A stretch of DNA of 64,000 nt from an uncultured Pseudomonadales bacterium (GCA_947488935.1 CANLBN010000005.1:16675-80674), one strand, 5' to 3'. Shown: positions 1 through 11,091, numbered from the stretch's first letter. Program-made: numbers and translations. The notes: generated from the sequence alone by a model not told the origin.

Positions 1-2658
1 GTTGAACGTGCCGTTAAAGAGCGTTTGTCAGTTGCTGAATCTGAAGGTTTAATGCCGCAAGATTTAGTCAATGCTAAACCTGTATCTGCTGCGATCAAAG
101 AATTCTTTGGTTCATCACAGCTTTCTCAGTTTATGGATCAGAATAATCCATTGTCTGAAATTACTCATAAACGTCGTGTTTCTGCATTAGGGCCCGGTGG
201 CCTTACACGCGAACGTGCAGGTTTTGAGGTGCGCGATGTGCATCCAACGCATTACGGTCGAGTTTGTCCTATTGAAACACCTGAAGGACCAAACATTGGT
301 TTGATTAACTCGCTAGCAACCTACGCGCGTACTAATAATTATGGTTTTCTAGAAAGCCCGTATCGCCGTGTTGTTGACGGAAAAATTACCGATGATATCG
401 ATTATTTATCGGCAATTAACGAAGCAGAATTTGTTATTGCACAGTCATCAGCAACAATTGATGAAGCCGGTAATTTGACCGAAGAGCTAGTCTCAGCGCG
501 TCACATGAACGAGTTTACTTTGAAAGGACCAGAAGATGTTCAGTATATGGATGTCTCTCCGCGTCAGGTAGTCTCTGTTGCAGCGTCATTGATTCCGTTC
601 CTTGAGCACGATGATGCGAACCGTGCATTGATGGGTTCAAACATGCAGCGCCAAGCAGTACCAACACTAAGAGCTGATAAGCCGTTAGTGGGTACTGGTA
701 TGGAGCGTACTGTTGCACAGGATTCTGGTGTGTGTGTTGTGGCAAAACGTGGTGGTGTTATCGAAAGTGTCGATGCTGCACGTATTGTTGTGCGTGCTAA
801 CCACGAAGAAACTGATGCAGGTGATGCAGGTGTCGATATTTATAACCTGACTAAATATACCCGCTCTAACCAAAATACGTGTATCAATCAGCGCCCAATT
901 GTACGCGTTGGCGATGCAGTTGCACGCGGTGATATTATGGCCGACGGCCCGTCTGTCGATATGGGTGAGCTGGCGCTTGGTCAGAATATGCGTATTGCCT
1001 TTATGCCGTGGAATGGTTACAACTTCGAGGATTCAATCTTAGTTTCTGAGCGCGTTGTTCAAGAAGACCGCTTTACAACGATTCATATTCAAGAGTTAAC
1101 CTGTATTGCTCGTGACACCAAGTTAGGTAGTGAAGAGATCACTGCAGATATTCCTAATGTCAGCGAAAGTGCGCTTTCTAAATTGGATGAGTCAGGCATT
1201 GTTTATATTGGTGCAGAAGTTGGCCCTGGTGATATTTTGGTGGGTAAAGTTACCCCTAAAGGTGAGACACAATTAACACCAGAAGAAAAACTACTGCGTG
1301 CTATCTTTGGTGAGAAGGCATCGGACGTTAAAGATACTTCTCAGCGTGTACCTTCGAGTACTAAAGGTACAGTTATCGATGTTCAAGTCTTTACACGTGA
1401 TGGGCTTGAAAAAGATGCACGTGCAAAAGATATTGAATCTATGCAGCTTGAGCAAGTACGCAAAGATCTCAATGAAGAATATCGCATCGTTGAGGCCGCG
1501 ACTTATGAGCGTTTATACACTGCTCTTATTGGTAATAAAGTCACTAGCGGGAAAGGCGTCAAAAAAGGTACTGTCTTAACAACAGAAATCCTCGATAGCC
1601 TTGAAAAAGATCAATTGTTTAATCTACGTATGGATGACGATAGCTTAAATGAGCAATTAGATCGTGCTGAAGAGCAGTTAAAAGACAGCCGCAAGCTACT
1701 GGATGAACGTTTCGAAGACAAGAAAGGCAAAGTTCAAACAGGTGATGACCTTGCTCCTGGCGTACTTAAAATTGTTAAAGTGTATCTTGCTATTAAACGT
1801 CGTATTCAGCCAGGCGATAAAATGGCAGGGCGTCATGGTAACAAAGGTGTTATCTCTGTAATTATGCCAGTTGAAGATATGCCTTTTGATGAAAATGGCG
1901 ATCCGATTGATATCGTTCTTAACCCGTTAGGTGTTCCTTCTCGAATGAACGTTGGTCAGGTGTTAGAAATGCACTTAGGCCTTGCGGCAAAAGAGTTGGG
2001 TAAAAAGATCGATGGCATGGTACGTGAGCAAAAAGCGGTTGCTGAAATTCGTCAGCTCTTGGAAGAAATCTACAACGAGATCGGAGACGCTCGCGTTAAA
2101 GAAGATTTGCCAAGCTTTAGCGATGCAGAAATTCTTGAGCTTGCTAAAAACTTAAGTGGTGGTGTGCCTATGGCTACTCGTGCATTTGATGGCGCTAAAG
2201 AAGTCGAAATCAAAAAGCTACTTAAATTAGCCGGCATGCCAGAGAGTGGTCAAATGACCTTGTTTGATGGTCGTTCAGGTGATGCATTTAGCCGCGCAGT
2301 AACCGTGGGTTACATGTATATGCTTAAACTCAACCACTTGGTTGACGACAAAATGCATGCGCGTTCAACAGGTTCTTATAGTTTGGTTACACAGCAACCA
2401 CTGGGTGGTAAAGCACAGTTTGGTGGGCAGCGCTTCGGTGAGATGGAAGTCTGGGCACTTGAAGCATACGGTGCTGCTTATACCTTGCAAGAAATGTTAA
2501 CGGTTAAATCCGATGACGTTGCAGGTCGTACCAAAATGTATAAAAACATTGTTGATGGTGATCATCGCATGGAACCAGGTATGCCAGAATCATTTAACGT
2601 ACTCGTTAAAGAGATTCGCTCACTGGGTATCAATATGGAGTTGGAAAACGACTCTTAG
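1..2658 (+). CDS. rpoB: RNA polymerase beta subunit, 3' part (5' end outside window)
   Basis: This is the C-terminal 885 residues of the beta subunit, the catalytic core subunit of RNA polymerase. The reading frame is open from base 1, so the gene starts upstream. The rifampicin-binding cluster is visible near the start ([11 protein letters not shown], then [14 protein letters not shown]) and carries the usual sensitive-type residues. Further on come [13 protein letters not shown] and, near the end, [19 protein letters not shown], both hallmarks of bacterial beta. The gene is followed by rpoC after 111 bases that hold a strong hairpin, and the two are presumably one transcript. Identity is certain; only the truncation by the window edge limits the entry. 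Confidence 0.99.
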   Translation, partial: VERAVKERLSVAESEGLMPQDLVNAKPVSAAIKEFFGSSQLSQFMDQNNPLSEITHKRRVSALGPGGLTRERAGFEVRDVHPTHYGRVCPIETPEGPNIGLINSLATYARTNNYGFLESPYRRVVDGKITDDIDYLSAINEAEFVIAQSSATIDEAGNLTEELVSARHMNEFTLKGPEDVQYMDVSPRQVVSVAASLIPFLEHDDANRALMGSNMQRQAVPTLRADKPLVGTGMERTVAQDSGVCVVAKRGGVIESVDAARIVVRANHEETDAGDAGVDIYNLTKYTRSNQNTCINQRPIVRVGDAVARGDIMADGPSVDMGELALGQNMRIAFMPWNGYNFEDSILVSERVVQEDRFTTIHIQELTCIARDTKLGSEEITADIPNVSESALSKLDESGIVYIGAEVGPGDILVGKVTPKGETQLTPEEKLLRAIFGEKASDVKDTSQRVPSSTKGTVIDVQVFTRDGLEKDARAKDIESMQLEQVRKDLNEEYRIVEAATYERLYTALIGNKVTSGKGVKKGTVLTTEILDSLEKDQLFNLRMDDDSLNEQLDRAEEQLKDSRKLLDERFEDKKGKVQTGDDLAPGVLKIVKVYLAIKRRIQPGDKMAGRHGNKGVISVIMPVEDMPFDENGDPIDIVLNPLGVPSRMNVGQVLEMHLGLAAKELGKKIDGMVREQKAVAEIRQLLEEIYNEIGDARVKEDLPSFSDAEILELAKNLSGGVPMATRAFDGAKEVEIKKLLKLAGMPESGQMTLFDGRSGDAFSRAVTVGYMYMLKLNHLVDDKMHARSTGSYSLVTQQPLGGKAQFGGQRFGEMEVWALEAYGAAYTLQEMLTVKSDDVAGRTKMYKNIVDGDHRMEPGMPESFNVLVKEIRSLGINMELENDS

Positions 2659-2677
2659 TATTTGGCACCACAGTGTT

Positions 2678-2705
2678 TGACTGGCTCTTGTATAAGGGCC
2701 AGTCA
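2678..2705 (+). other. Hairpin between rpoB and rpoC
   Basis: TGACTGGC at 2678-2685 pairs with GCCAGTCA at 2698-2705. After one G-U pair the inner CTT/AAG continues the stem around a GTAT loop, giving about 12 pairs. No T-run follows, so it is not a classic terminator. It may be an mRNA processing or stability element between the two cistrons. That role is inference. Confidence 0.55.
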
Positions 2706-2769
2706 GTTAAAATGGCAGAGCTTGCGTTAAGCAACTCAAAGAATTTAATTCCCAATTGGAGGAAGAACC

Positions 2770-5700
2770 TTGAAAGACTTACTTAATTTATTGAAGTCCC
2801 AAGGACAAAACGACGAGTTTGACTCGATTCGTATCAGCTTAGCATCACCAGAAATGATTCGTTCTTGGTCTTTTGGTGAGGTGAAAAAGCCTGAAACTAT
2901 CAACTACAGAACCTTTAAACCTGAGCGCGAAGGTTTGTTTTGTGCCAAAATTTTTGGCCCAATAAAAGATTACGAATGCCTGTGTGGTAAATACAAGCGT
3001 ATGAAGCATCGCGGTATTATCTGCGAAAAATGTGGCGTTGAAGTCACGCTTGCAAAAGTTCGTCGTGACCGTATGGGCCACATCGAACTTGCAAGCCCTG
3101 TTGCGCATATTTGGTTCTTAAAATCACTACCCAGTCGTATTGGTTTATTACTTGATATGACCTTGCGTAGTATCGAGCGCGTTTTATATTTTGAATCCTA
3201 TGTTGTTACCGATCCAGGTATGACAACACTGGAGCGTGGTCAGCTATTAACTGACGAAGAATTCTTTGAAGCTATGGAAGAATTCCCCGATGAGTTTGAA
3301 GCTAAGATGGGTGCTGAGGCCATTCAAGACTTAATGATGGATATTAATCTTGAAGAAGAAATCAACCGTCTTCGTGAAGAGATTCCAGCAACAAATTCTG
3401 AAACAAAAATTAAGAAGCTGTCTAAGCGTTTAAAATTATTGGAAGCATTCTTCCATTCGGGCAATAAGCCAGAGTGGATGATTATGCAAGCATTACCAGT
3501 ACTACCGCCCGATCTTCGCCCACTAGTACCGTTAGATGGTGGTCGTTTTGCAACGTCGGATTTGAACGATTTATACCGTCGTGTTATCAACCGTAACAAC
3601 CGTCTAAAACGTCTGTTAGATTTGAATGCGCCAGATATTATCGTACGTAACGAAAAACGTATGTTGCAAGAAGCGGTCGATGCACTACTCGATAACGGTC
3701 GTCGTGGTCGCGCTATTACCGGTTCAAACAAACGCCCATTAAAATCACTTGCCGATATGATTAAAGGTAAGCAAGGTCGTTTCCGTCAGAACTTACTCGG
3801 TAAGCGTGTTGATTACTCAGGTCGTTCGGTAATTGTAACGGGTCCTACTCTACGTCTACATCAATGTGGTCTTCCTAAGAAGATGGCATTGGAGTTATTT
3901 AAACCGTTCATTTTTAGCAAGCTAGAGCTTCGTGGTTTAGCGACAACGATTAAAGCCGCTAAGAAAATGGTTGAGCGTGAAGAGCCAGTCGTTTGGGATA
4001 TTCTCGACGAAGTCATTCGTGAGCATCCCGTATTACTTAACCGTGCACCCACACTTCACCGTTTAGGTATTCAAGCATTTGAGCCAGTACTTATTGAAGG
4101 TAAAGCTATTCAGTTACATCCATTAGTATGTACAGCCTATAACGCTGACTTCGATGGTGACCAAATGGCCGTTCACGTACCATTAACAATCGAAGCACAG
4201 TTAGAAGCGCGTGCTCTGATGATGTCGACAAATAATATTTTATCGCCAGCATCGGGTGAGCCAATTATTGTACCTTCGCAAGATGTTGTATTGGGTCTTT
4301 ATTGGATGACGCGTGAGCGTATTAATGCTCAGGGCGAAGGCATGATTTTTGCCGATGTTGCCGAAGTGTCTCGTGCTTATTATGCTAATCAAGTTGATTT
4401 GCAAGCGCGCATCAAAGTCCGTATCTCTCAAGTTATTACTGACGATGAAAGCGAAGAGTCTACAACTGAAACTCAGCTAATTGATACCACTGTTGGTCGT
4501 GTACTATTTTGGGAAATTGTTCCTCAAGGGATTCCTTTTGAGCAAGTTAACCGCCCAATGGTCAAGAAAGCAATCTCATCAATTATTAATTTCTGTTACC
4601 GCGTAGTAGGCCTGAAAGCAACGGTTATCTTTGCCGACCAATTGATGTATATGGGTTACCGTTTCTCGACTCGCTCTGGTTCATCAATCGGTGTTAACGA
4701 TTTTGCTATTCCTGATAACAAGCCAGAAATTATCAATCGTGCAGATAACGAAGTAAAAGAAATCGAAGGTCAGTTTGCCTCGGGTCTTGTAACGCAAGGT
4801 GAGAAATACAACAAAGTGATCGATATCTGGTCGCGTGCTAATGACCTTGTTGCCAAGTCAATGATGGACGGTATTTCTAAAGAAGCCGTGATTAACAAAG
4901 AGGGTGAAGAAGAATTTCAAGATTCATTCAACTCAGTCTTTATGTATGCAGATTCTGGTGCGCGTGGTTCACCCGCACAGATTCGTCAGCTAGCGGGTAT
5001 GCGTGGTTTGATGGCACGTCCAGATGGCTCGATCATCGAGACACCTATTACCGCGAATTTCCGCGAAGGCCTAAACGTACTTCAGTACTTTATTTCTACT
5101 CACGGTGCTCGTAAAGGTTTGGCAGATACCGCACTGAAAACAGCAAACTCGGGTTACTTAACTCGTCGCTTAGTGGATGTTGCACAAGATCTTGTTGTTA
5201 CAGAAGTAGATTGTGGAACTGACCGTGGTTTAACCATGACGCCAGTGATCGAAGGTGGTGACATAATCGAAACACTAGGCGATCGTGTACTAGGTCGTGT
5301 TGTTGCAAAAGATATTCTTGATCCTGTCACTGAAGAAGTTCTGATGCCTGCCGGTACAATGATTACAGAAAATCACATCGAGCAAGTTGAAGCGATGGGT
5401 GTTGACGAAATTATTGTACGTTCACCGATTACTTGTGAGTCGCGCGTTGGTATTTGCTCTAGCTGTTATGGTCGCGATCTAGCTCGTGGTCATATGGTCA
5501 ATGTCGGTGAGGCAGTCGGTGTTATTGCTGCTCAGTCTATTGGTGAGCCAGGTACACAGTTAACCATGCGTACATTCCACATTGGTGGTGCGGCGAGTCG
5601 TGCTTCTGCTGTTGATAGTGTACAGGTTAAGCAAGCAGGTACTGTTCGTCTACAAAACGTTAAGCTCGTTGAAAACATCAGCGGCAATTTGGTAGCAGTA

Positions 5701-6996
5701 TCGCGTTCAGGTGAATTAGCTGTTGCTGATGAGACTGGCCGCGAGCGCGAGCGTTATAAAATTCCTTATGGTGCTGTGATCTCTACTAAAGATGGTGAGC
5801 AGGTTGAAGGTGGTGCAGTGGTTGCCAAGTGGGATCCGCATACACATCCAATCGTCTCTGAAGTTGCGGGTAAAGCACTGTTCTCTGGAATGGAAGATGG
5901 CCTTTCTATGCGTCGCCAAACCGATGAATTAACAGGCCTAAGCTCGATTGAGATTCTTGATCCGACTGAGCGTCCTGCGGCCGGTAAAGACCTTAAGCCT
6001 GCGGTAACCTTGGTTGATGCGAAGGGTAAAGAGCTAACACTCGCTAATACTAATGTACCTGCACACTATATGTTGCCATCAAAAGCGATCTTGAGCTTGA
6101 ACGATGGTGATGAGATTGGTGTCGGTGACATTATTGCGCGTATTCCACAAGAGGGTTCTAAAACTCGTGATATTACCGGTGGTCTACCACGTGTTGCTGA
6201 CTTGTTCGAAGCGCGTAAGCCTAAAGAGCCTTCACTACTCGCTGAGATATCAGGTACCGTAAGCTTTGGTAAAGAAACCAAAGGTAAAGTACGTTTAGTG
6301 ATTACCCCAACTGATGGTAAGCCGTTAGAAGATGGTTCTGATCACTACGAAGAGCTGATTCCTAAACATCGCCAGCTAACTGTATTTGAAGGTGAGCAGG
6401 TTGCTAAAGGTGAAGTTGTATCTGATGGTCCAAGTAACCCGCACGATATTTTACGCCTCAAAGGTGTAGAGACTTTAGCGCACTATATTACGAATGAAAT
6501 CCAAGATGTTTATCGCCTACAGGGTGTAAAAATTAACGATAAGCACGTTGAAACCATTGTTCGTCAAATGCTACGTAAAGTTGAAATTACCGGTATGGGT
6601 GAGTCTAGCTTCGTTAAAGGTGAGCAAGTTGAGCATAGTCGAGTGCTTCAAGAAAACGAAGAGCTTCGTGCTAAAGATCATCAACCAGCACGTTTTGAGC
6701 GTCAACTGTTAGGTATTACTAAAGCATCTCTTGCGACTGAGTCGTTTATTTCTGCGGCATCGTTCCAAGAGACAACACGTGTGCTTACAGAAGCTGCAGT
6801 TACGGGTAAGAAAGATAACTTGCGTGGCCTTAAAGAGAACGTGGTTGTTGGTCGCCTAATCCCTGCAGGTACAGGTCTTGCCTATCACGCTGAGCGTAAG
6901 CGTAAGCGTGAAGCTGAAGTGACTCAAACCGAAGGTGTAAGTGCTGAAGAAGTTGAAGCAGCATTAACGGAAGCATTAAAATCTAGTGCGAGTTAA
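2770..6996 (+). CDS. rpoC: RNA polymerase beta' subunit
   Basis: This 1408-residue protein is the beta' subunit, which carries the catalytic magnesium ion. The start is TTG at 2770, chosen because GGAGGAA lies at 2758-2764 with ideal spacing and the N-terminus MKDLLNLLK matches the family. The first zinc-binding site is visible as [20 protein letters not shown], and the active-site loop [12 protein letters not shown] lies at about residues 458-469. The second zinc site shows as [13 protein letters not shown]. Length is normal for gammaproteobacteria. It follows rpoB and is closed by a strong terminator at 7042, so rpoBC form the end of this operon. Confidence 0.99.
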   Translation: MKDLLNLLKSQGQNDEFDSIRISLASPEMIRSWSFGEVKKPETINYRTFKPEREGLFCAKIFGPIKDYECLCGKYKRMKHRGIICEKCGVEVTLAKVRRDRMGHIELASPVAHIWFLKSLPSRIGLLLDMTLRSIERVLYFESYVVTDPGMTTLERGQLLTDEEFFEAMEEFPDEFEAKMGAEAIQDLMMDINLEEEINRLREEIPATNSETKIKKLSKRLKLLEAFFHSGNKPEWMIMQALPVLPPDLRPLVPLDGGRFATSDLNDLYRRVINRNNRLKRLLDLNAPDIIVRNEKRMLQEAVDALLDNGRRGRAITGSNKRPLKSLADMIKGKQGRFRQNLLGKRVDYSGRSVIVTGPTLRLHQCGLPKKMALELFKPFIFSKLELRGLATTIKAAKKMVEREEPVVWDILDEVIREHPVLLNRAPTLHRLGIQAFEPVLIEGKAIQLHPLVCTAYNADFDGDQMAVHVPLTIEAQLEARALMMSTNNILSPASGEPIIVPSQDVVLGLYWMTRERINAQGEGMIFADVAEVSRAYYANQVDLQARIKVRISQVITDDESEESTTETQLIDTTVGRVLFWEIVPQGIPFEQVNRPMVKKAISSIINFCYRVVGLKATVIFADQLMYMGYRFSTRSGSSIGVNDFAIPDNKPEIINRADNEVKEIEGQFASGLVTQGEKYNKVIDIWSRANDLVAKSMMDGISKEAVINKEGEEEFQDSFNSVFMYADSGARGSPAQIRQLAGMRGLMARPDGSIIETPITANFREGLNVLQYFISTHGARKGLADTALKTANSGYLTRRLVDVAQDLVVTEVDCGTDRGLTMTPVIEGGDIIETLGDRVLGRVVAKDILDPVTEEVLMPAGTMITENHIEQVEAMGVDEIIVRSPITCESRVGICSSCYGRDLARGHMVNVGEAVGVIAAQSIGEPGTQLTMRTFHIGGAASRASAVDSVQVKQAGTVRLQNVKLVENISGNLVAVSRSGELAVADETGRERERYKIPYGAVISTKDGEQVEGGAVVAKWDPHTHPIVSEVAGKALFSGMEDGLSMRRQTDELTGLSSIEILDPTERPAAGKDLKPAVTLVDAKGKELTLANTNVPAHYMLPSKAILSLNDGDEIGVGDIIARIPQEGSKTRDITGGLPRVADLFEARKPKEPSLLAEISGTVSFGKETKGKVRLVITPTDGKPLEDGSDHYEELIPKHRQLTVFEGEQVAKGEVVSDGPSNPHDILRLKGVETLAHYITNEIQDVYRLQGVKINDKHVETIVRQMLRKVEITGMGESSFVKGEQVEHSRVLQENEELRAKDHQPARFERQLLGITKASLATESFISAASFQETTRVLTEAAVTGKKDNLRGLKENVVVGRLIPAGTGLAYHAERKRKREAEVTQTEGVSAEEVEAALTEALKSSAS

Positions 6997-7041
6997 GCGG
7001 CTTTTCGGAGCGACTCTCTAAGAGTCCTACAGTAAAAACTT

Positions 7042-7068
7042 AAAAGCCTCCAATATGGAGGCTTTTTT
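7042..7068 (+). terminator. Rho-independent terminator of rpoBC
   Basis: AAAAGCCTCC at 7042-7051 pairs perfectly with GGAGGCTTTT at 7057-7066, with a five-base loop and a run of T. A smaller hairpin (GACTCT at 7012-7017 with AGAGTC at 7021-7026) precedes it. It separates the rpo operon from the next gene. Confidence 0.92.
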
Positions 7069-7183
7069 ATTGATATTAATTTAAGCTATTGGTTGCATGC
7101 CTATATCATGCTCTAATAATGAGCTATATTTAATTAAATTTGTTGTAAAAGCCTTATTGAATAATAAAGAAGTGTTGTTGTAC

Positions 7184-8125
7184 ATGGTTGTCCAAAAAAT
7201 ACTGATCGTTGTTTTTCTTTTATTTTCTAGTCTGTTGTCTGCAAAAGCCGTCGATGAAGATGTGCCCAGTCGCTCTCTGTTAGATCAGCCTGCTGCGTTA
7301 ATTGATGTTGCTCCACGCTACCGCTACGCTCTAATTGCGGAGCTGGAGCTTGGTAAATTGCATATTTTTGAGCGTAACTCCTCGAGTAGCTTCGATTTAA
7401 TTAAGACAATGGAAGTGTCAATTGGTAAAGAAGGGATAGGTAAAGAGGTCGAAGGTGATAATAAAACACCTATCGGTGTTTATCGTATCACTAGCCACCT
7501 AACTAATTTTCAGTTAGATGATTTTTATGGGCATGCTGCTTATCCTATTAATTATCCCAACGCTTGGGATCGACTTCATAAAAGAACCGGCCACGGCATT
7601 TGGCTACATGCAGAGCCTGTCGGTACCTTCGACAAAACTCGCCCTTACCTCGATAGTGATGGCTGCGTGGTAATGTCTAATAATGATATCGATGAGCTTG
7701 CCCAGTATCTGGACATTGGCTATACCTATTTTGTATCAACACCTAAAATGAAAATGACATCAGTTGATAAGAATAAAGCGTTGCGTGAGAAAATTTATGC
7801 GCGCATGCATGAATGGGAAGCTGCTTGGGAGTCTAAAGATAGCGACGCCTATCTAAGTTTGTATTCTAAAAATTTCGATAATTTAAAACACGATTGGACG
7901 TCTTGGGCTAGTTATAAAAAACGTGTTAATAGTTCCAAAAAATTTATAGATATTGGTTTTTCCGATGTCGGTATTTACGCTTACCCCGATGAGGAAAATC
8001 TATATTGGGTCGAGTTTTACCAGTCCTACCGCAGCAGTAATTACCGTTCACGAGGGTGGAAACGTCAGCTTTGGAAACAAGACCCCGATGGCGAGCTGCG
8101 CATTATTTATGAAGGCGGCGGTTAG
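7184..8125 (+). CDS. Exported L,D-transpeptidase with NTF2-like C-terminus (Csd6-type)
   Basis: This is a periplasmic YkuD-fold enzyme that trims or cross-links peptidoglycan stem peptides. I chose ATG 7184 (313 aa) because it is followed directly by a signal peptide (hydrophobic ILIVVFLLFSSLL, then SAKA); a longer frame from 7097 would put 29 unlikely residues before it. The catalytic region shows HGIWLHAEP with His142 and SDGCVVMSN with the nucleophile Cys161, a variant of the usual HGC motif. The last 110 residues (MHEWEAAWESKDSDAYLSLY onward) look like the NTF2-like domain found in Helicobacter Csd6-type L,D-carboxypeptidases. The next gene is convergent and is also a peptidoglycan-type peptidase. 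The exact activity (transpeptidase or carboxypeptidase) cannot be read from the sequence. Confidence 0.88.
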   Translation: MVVQKILIVVFLLFSSLLSAKAVDEDVPSRSLLDQPAALIDVAPRYRYALIAELELGKLHIFERNSSSSFDLIKTMEVSIGKEGIGKEVEGDNKTPIGVYRITSHLTNFQLDDFYGHAAYPINYPNAWDRLHKRTGHGIWLHAEPVGTFDKTRPYLDSDGCVVMSNNDIDELAQYLDIGYTYFVSTPKMKMTSVDKNKALREKIYARMHEWEAAWESKDSDAYLSLYSKNFDNLKHDWTSWASYKKRVNSSKKFIDIGFSDVGIYAYPDEENLYWVEFYQSYRSSNYRSRGWKRQLWKQDPDGELRIIYEGGG

Positions 8126-8155
8126 ATAGCCTTTTGGGCTTGAGGCAATAGTGCT

Positions 8156-9085
8156 TTAATTATTGTTGCTTTGCAGTTTGTCTTTTTTAATCTTGGGCAT
8201 TTCACGAGAAAGCCAGCGAATCAGGTCAACCCACATAGCTGATATCTCTCCATTGCTTGGCATAATGCCTGCCGAGGCAAGTTCTACCGTGATCACAGGC
8301 AAATCTAAATCAACACCTGCATAGTTACCTAGTGAACCGGGGTAGGTACCTAACTGGCGAAGCTTGAGGCGTCCTAGTCTATTGGGTGCATTTCGAGGCC
8401 CGTCATAATCGACCAAGCTATGTGGCGCATGCACCGCAATAATGACATCGGGTTTAAAGGTTTTGATAGTCTCGATAAACCATTGTGTTTCGAACTCGCT
8501 ATTAGCCTTGGGGCCTGGGTAGCGTCTTGGGTTTTTATAGGTTCTGTTTTGCCAATAGTCAAGTGCAAGCGCTTCCCAATCTTTAGAGGGAAAGTTACGA
8601 TTAATATCCACGCCATTAGCGTTTTGTCGTTGTGCTCTTTTAAAATGTAGTAAGCCGTCGGGGTTTAGCAGTGGAATTACTTGCCAGTGGAAAAGTCCCG
8701 AGTGAAACTTATTGAGCTTATCCATCCATTTAAACATGATGGAAACGGCTGAATATTCGTCACCGTGAATGCCGCCCATAAGCAAAACACGGCCTAAGGG
8801 TGTTTTTGTTTTTAATGGGGGGTAAATTTTATAGGCAAGGGGGCGTCCCTTTGTTGTGTGATTTTCACTACTAATAAGCTTTTGTTGATGGCAATTGTCA
8901 ATACTTACACTGCTTAGCTTGCTGCCTATTTCTTCACACAAAGATGTAATGGTATATTTTGAGTCGGCTTTCGCGAGGCTAGTTAATAATAAGGCTGTAA
9001 CAGCTATCGCAATGCTTTTAATGACATAATTGTTATTTATGTAGCTACATGCAAAGCGATAGCGAGTAAAAAAATCTAACAACAT
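8156..9085 (-). CDS. Exported M14 zinc carboxypeptidase, murein peptide amidase-like
   Basis: This 309-residue metallopeptidase of the M14 family probably cleaves murein-derived peptides, as MpaA does. Zinc ligands are visible as GGIHGDE (His107, Glu110) and VHAPH (His219). NPDG and NRNF supply the substrate-binding residues, and PVITVELASAG contains the likely catalytic Glu268. A hydrophobic stretch at residues 22-40 ending in LAKA looks like a signal peptide or anchor, which is unusual because E. coli MpaA is cytoplasmic; this copy is probably periplasmic. AGG about 10 bases upstream supports the start. It ends 30 bases from the end of the convergent L,D-transpeptidase gene, suggesting a shared cell-wall theme. 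Confidence 0.85.
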   Translation of the reverse strand: MLLDFFTRYRFACSYINNNYVIKSIAIAVTALLLTSLAKADSKYTITSLCEEIGSKLSSVSIDNCHQQKLISSENHTTKGRPLAYKIYPPLKTKTPLGRVLLMGGIHGDEYSAVSIMFKWMDKLNKFHSGLFHWQVIPLLNPDGLLHFKRAQRQNANGVDINRNFPSKDWEALALDYWQNRTYKNPRRYPGPKANSEFETQWFIETIKTFKPDVIIAVHAPHSLVDYDGPRNAPNRLGRLKLRQLGTYPGSLGNYAGVDLDLPVITVELASAGIMPSNGEISAMWVDLIRWLSREMPKIKKDKLQSNNN

Positions 9086-9134
9086 CCAGTGCTTACCTGA
9101 TAATTATTATTGTAAATAACAGTCCAAGAATCTC

Positions 9135-9605
9135 TTACTCGATAATATCTTGTTTGTTATCAGCGCCAATCAGGCGTTTTAAAAAGCTATCAGGAGATTT
9201 TAAATCCATAACAACAAGTGTTAATGCACAAGCCCATGTTATACATGCCATGCCAAATAAAATACCGGCATCATCACCTATTTGTTGAGCTGTTGCTGCA
9301 TCGAAGTGCGGCATAACAATACCGAGTGGTGTAAATAAATGAAAGAAAATAGCTCCAGACATAATGCCGAGCGCCCCTAATGCTGCTAGGGGACGTAAGG
9401 GTGTAAATAATAAGATGGCGGTAATTAATTCGGCGGTGCCGATCATGTAGCCACCATAAGCGCCAAACCAGCTAAAGCCTGACCACTCGGCCAAGGTGCC
9501 AAAAATGTGTTGAGTTTCTAATGAGTTGCCAAATTTAAACGGTAGAGATTGTAAAAAAACAAACGCAATAAAAACAGATAAAACGATCGGGACCCACTTT
9601 TTCAT
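9135..9605 (-). CDS. DoxX-like integral membrane protein
   Basis: This 156-residue protein has four predicted membrane helices: near residues 5-22, a central pair around GTAELITAILLF and LAALGALGIMSGAIFFHLF, and a last one around GMACITWACALTLVV. The layout (short first helix, periplasmic stretch, GTAEL motif in helix two) matches the DoxX/DoxD-like family, whose members are small membrane proteins linked to redox or thiosulfate metabolism in some species. No catalytic residue can be named. It lies between the M14 peptidase and the thioredoxin-fold gene on the same strand, with gaps of about 50 and 90 bases, so co-transcription is possible. Confidence 0.7.
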   Translation of the reverse strand: MKKWVPIVLSVFIAFVFLQSLPFKFGNSLETQHIFGTLAEWSGFSWFGAYGGYMIGTAELITAILLFTPLRPLAALGALGIMSGAIFFHLFTPLGIVMPHFDAATAQQIGDDAGILFGMACITWACALTLVVMDLKSPDSFLKRLIGADNKQDIIE

Positions 9606-9693
9606 AGTTATTCCAATTCCAAGCTAATTTTAATGGTCGGTATCTTACCGCATTCTTGACTCTTTATCGTACCAGTATAGTCCAAGTTATTGA

Positions 9694-10173
9694 TTATCTA
9701 GAAGCAACAAGGGACGATAATGCTTGTTGTATATCTTTTTGAGAGCTAACGCCTTGTAGTGTATTAACCCGGTTCCCTTTGCGGTCAAAAAATAGCAAAG
9801 TAACATGAGGAACATTATACCTTTGAGCAAAGCGCCCACCTTTGTTGGTTTTGATATTGGCAATTTTGAATTCTATTTTACCTTTGAATTCACCTTTGAC
9901 TGCGGCGACATTTCTTTTTAACTGGTTGCAAAGCTGGCAGTTGGGGTCGTGAATCTGTACAACTGTTGGCGTGCGACCATTACCAATAACCGATAGGTCA
10001 TGTTCAATTCTTGATTGATTGCTCGAAAAATACAAAGGGATTGAAATAAGTGCGACTAAACAGAGAAAAATAGACGCTCGCTTGGCGAGTTTTTTCCAAT
10101 TAAAGGTTTTTTTCTTCACACTACTGTTTTTAAGGGTATGGTTCTTGTTTTTTCTTTTACGCTTGCTGCCCAT
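9694..10173 (-). CDS. Membrane-anchored thioredoxin-fold protein
   Basis: This 159-residue protein starts with a very basic cytoplasmic segment (MGSKRKRKNKN), has one membrane helix at about residues 33-50, and then a periplasmic thioredoxin-like domain. The redox motif is Cys79-Gln-Leu-Cys82 in DPNCQLC, and the cis-proline region is visible as YNVPHVTLLFFDRKG. The reading frame is open further up to 10257, but ATG 10173 gives the compact anchor-plus-domain form. It probably acts in disulfide exchange in the envelope; its partner is unknown. It is transcribed away from rpsL, with the str promoter region between them. Confidence 0.7.
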   Translation of the reverse strand: MGSKRKRKNKNHTLKNSSVKKKTFNWKKLAKRASIFLCLVALISIPLYFSSNQSRIEHDLSVIGNGRTPTVVQIHDPNCQLCNQLKRNVAAVKGEFKGKIEFKIANIKTNKGGRFAQRYNVPHVTLLFFDRKGNRVNTLQGVSSQKDIQQALSSLVASR

Positions 10174-10257
10174 AATGTTTGCCTGTCGAATGTCTGTATA
10201 TCTATATGAAAAGGTATCGATAAAACCACTTGCTAACTTTAGTGAATAAGTCCGCAT

Positions 10258-10415
10258 AGGGCCAGAGTTTTATGCCCAGTGGACCAGCATATCCTATAAA
10301 CTGCATGGCAGCGGTGCTGCCATAAAGATATACCTAGTTATTCTGGATGATATAGATGATTGTAAAGGAAGGGTTCTAGTTAGATCAATTTAAGTATTTA
10401 AAGCCTGTCACCTCC
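10258..10415. other. Intergenic region upstream of the str promoter
   Basis: No gene is visible here. A perfect hairpin is present: ATGGCAGC at 10305-10312 pairs with GCTGCCAT at 10316-10323 around a three-base loop. It is not followed by a T-run on the plus strand. Promoters for the leftward thioredoxin-fold gene presumably also lie here, but I could not fix one. Confidence 0.5.
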
Positions 10416-10444
10416 TTGACGCAGCAGAATTCTATCCGTACAAT
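10416..10444 (+). promoter_or_regulatory. Sigma-70 promoter of the str operon
   Basis: TTGACG at 10416-10421 and TACAAT at 10439-10444 are separated by exactly 17 bases, which is close to consensus. It lies 135 bases upstream of rpsL, with no competing gene, so it most likely drives rpsL-rpsG-fusA-tuf. A small hairpin (CCCTT at 10451-10455 with AAGGG at 10461-10465) would lie at the start of the transcript. Confidence 0.8.
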
Positions 10445-10475
10445 GCGCCACCCTTGTTTTAAGGGGGATAGTTCT

Positions 10476-10532
10476 ATGGGTAAATATATATCACTATCTT
10501 TAATTATTAATTACTGCTTAATTAGCCCGTAA
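10476..10532 (+). other. Possible 18-codon leader ORF before rpsL
   Basis: ATG 10476 opens a frame [18 protein letters not shown] that ends at TAA 10530-10532. A G-rich stretch (AAGGGGGA at 10461-10468) could serve as ribosome binding site. It lies between the str promoter and rpsL. A frame this short can arise by chance, so it is listed only as a candidate leader peptide. Confidence 0.22.
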
Positions 10533-10578
10533 ATACTGGGTTCAATGGCAGTTTAACAACTATTTTGGAGTTTATTTC

Positions 10579-10950
10579 ATGGCAACGATCAACCAATTGG
10601 TTCGTAAGCCTAGAAAGCGTAAAGTACAAAAGAGTGACGTGCCTGCATTGCAAGCGAATCCTCAAAAACGTGGTGTATGTACTCGTGTATATACCACGAC
10701 ACCAAAGAAGCCAAACTCAGCCCTTCGTAAAGTTTGCCGTGTGCGCTTAACAAATGGTTTTGAGGTGTCTTCATACATTGGTGGTGAGGGACACAACTTG
10801 CAAGAGCATAGCGTGGTATTGATTCGTGGCGGTCGTGTAAAAGATTTGCCAGGTGTTCGTTATCACACTGTTCGCGGTAGCTTAGATACCTCTGGTGTCG
10901 CTGATCGTAAGCAAGGTCGTTCTAAGTACGGTACTAAGCGTCCTAAGTAA
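10579..10950 (+). CDS. rpsL: 30S ribosomal protein S12
   Basis: S12 lies at the decoding centre of the 30S subunit and affects translational accuracy. The 123-residue length is standard. The conserved segments [20 protein letters not shown] and [13 protein letters not shown] are intact; the lysines whose change gives streptomycin resistance are the wild-type ones. TTTTGGAG 10 bases before ATG 10579 supports the start. It is the first gene of the str operon, and rpsG follows after 141 bases, a gap that in E. coli holds the S7 operator. Confidence 0.99.
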   Translation: MATINQLVRKPRKRKVQKSDVPALQANPQKRGVCTRVYTTTPKKPNSALRKVCRVRLTNGFEVSSYIGGEGHNLQEHSVVLIRGGRVKDLPGVRYHTVRGSLDTSGVADRKQGRSKYGTKRPK

Positions 10951-11091
10951 TAGGCCGCTTTTTACTGTTCTACAGTACTATAGCTTTTTAAGTAACAAAC
11001 TAAGAGTAAGGCTAAGCAGTTCATTTTATTAAAGTGACTTGTCTTAGAATTAACCTGAAACAGAGGCCGAGGCCAAACAGAGGCGAATACA

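Noticed and set aside
1..400. Rifampicin-resistance substitutions in the beta subunit
   Set aside because: The [11 protein letters not shown] and [14 protein letters not shown] segments carry the sensitive-type residues.
10579..10950. Streptomycin-resistance substitutions in S12
   Set aside because: The lysines in KKPNSALRK and GRVKDLPG are the wild-type residues.
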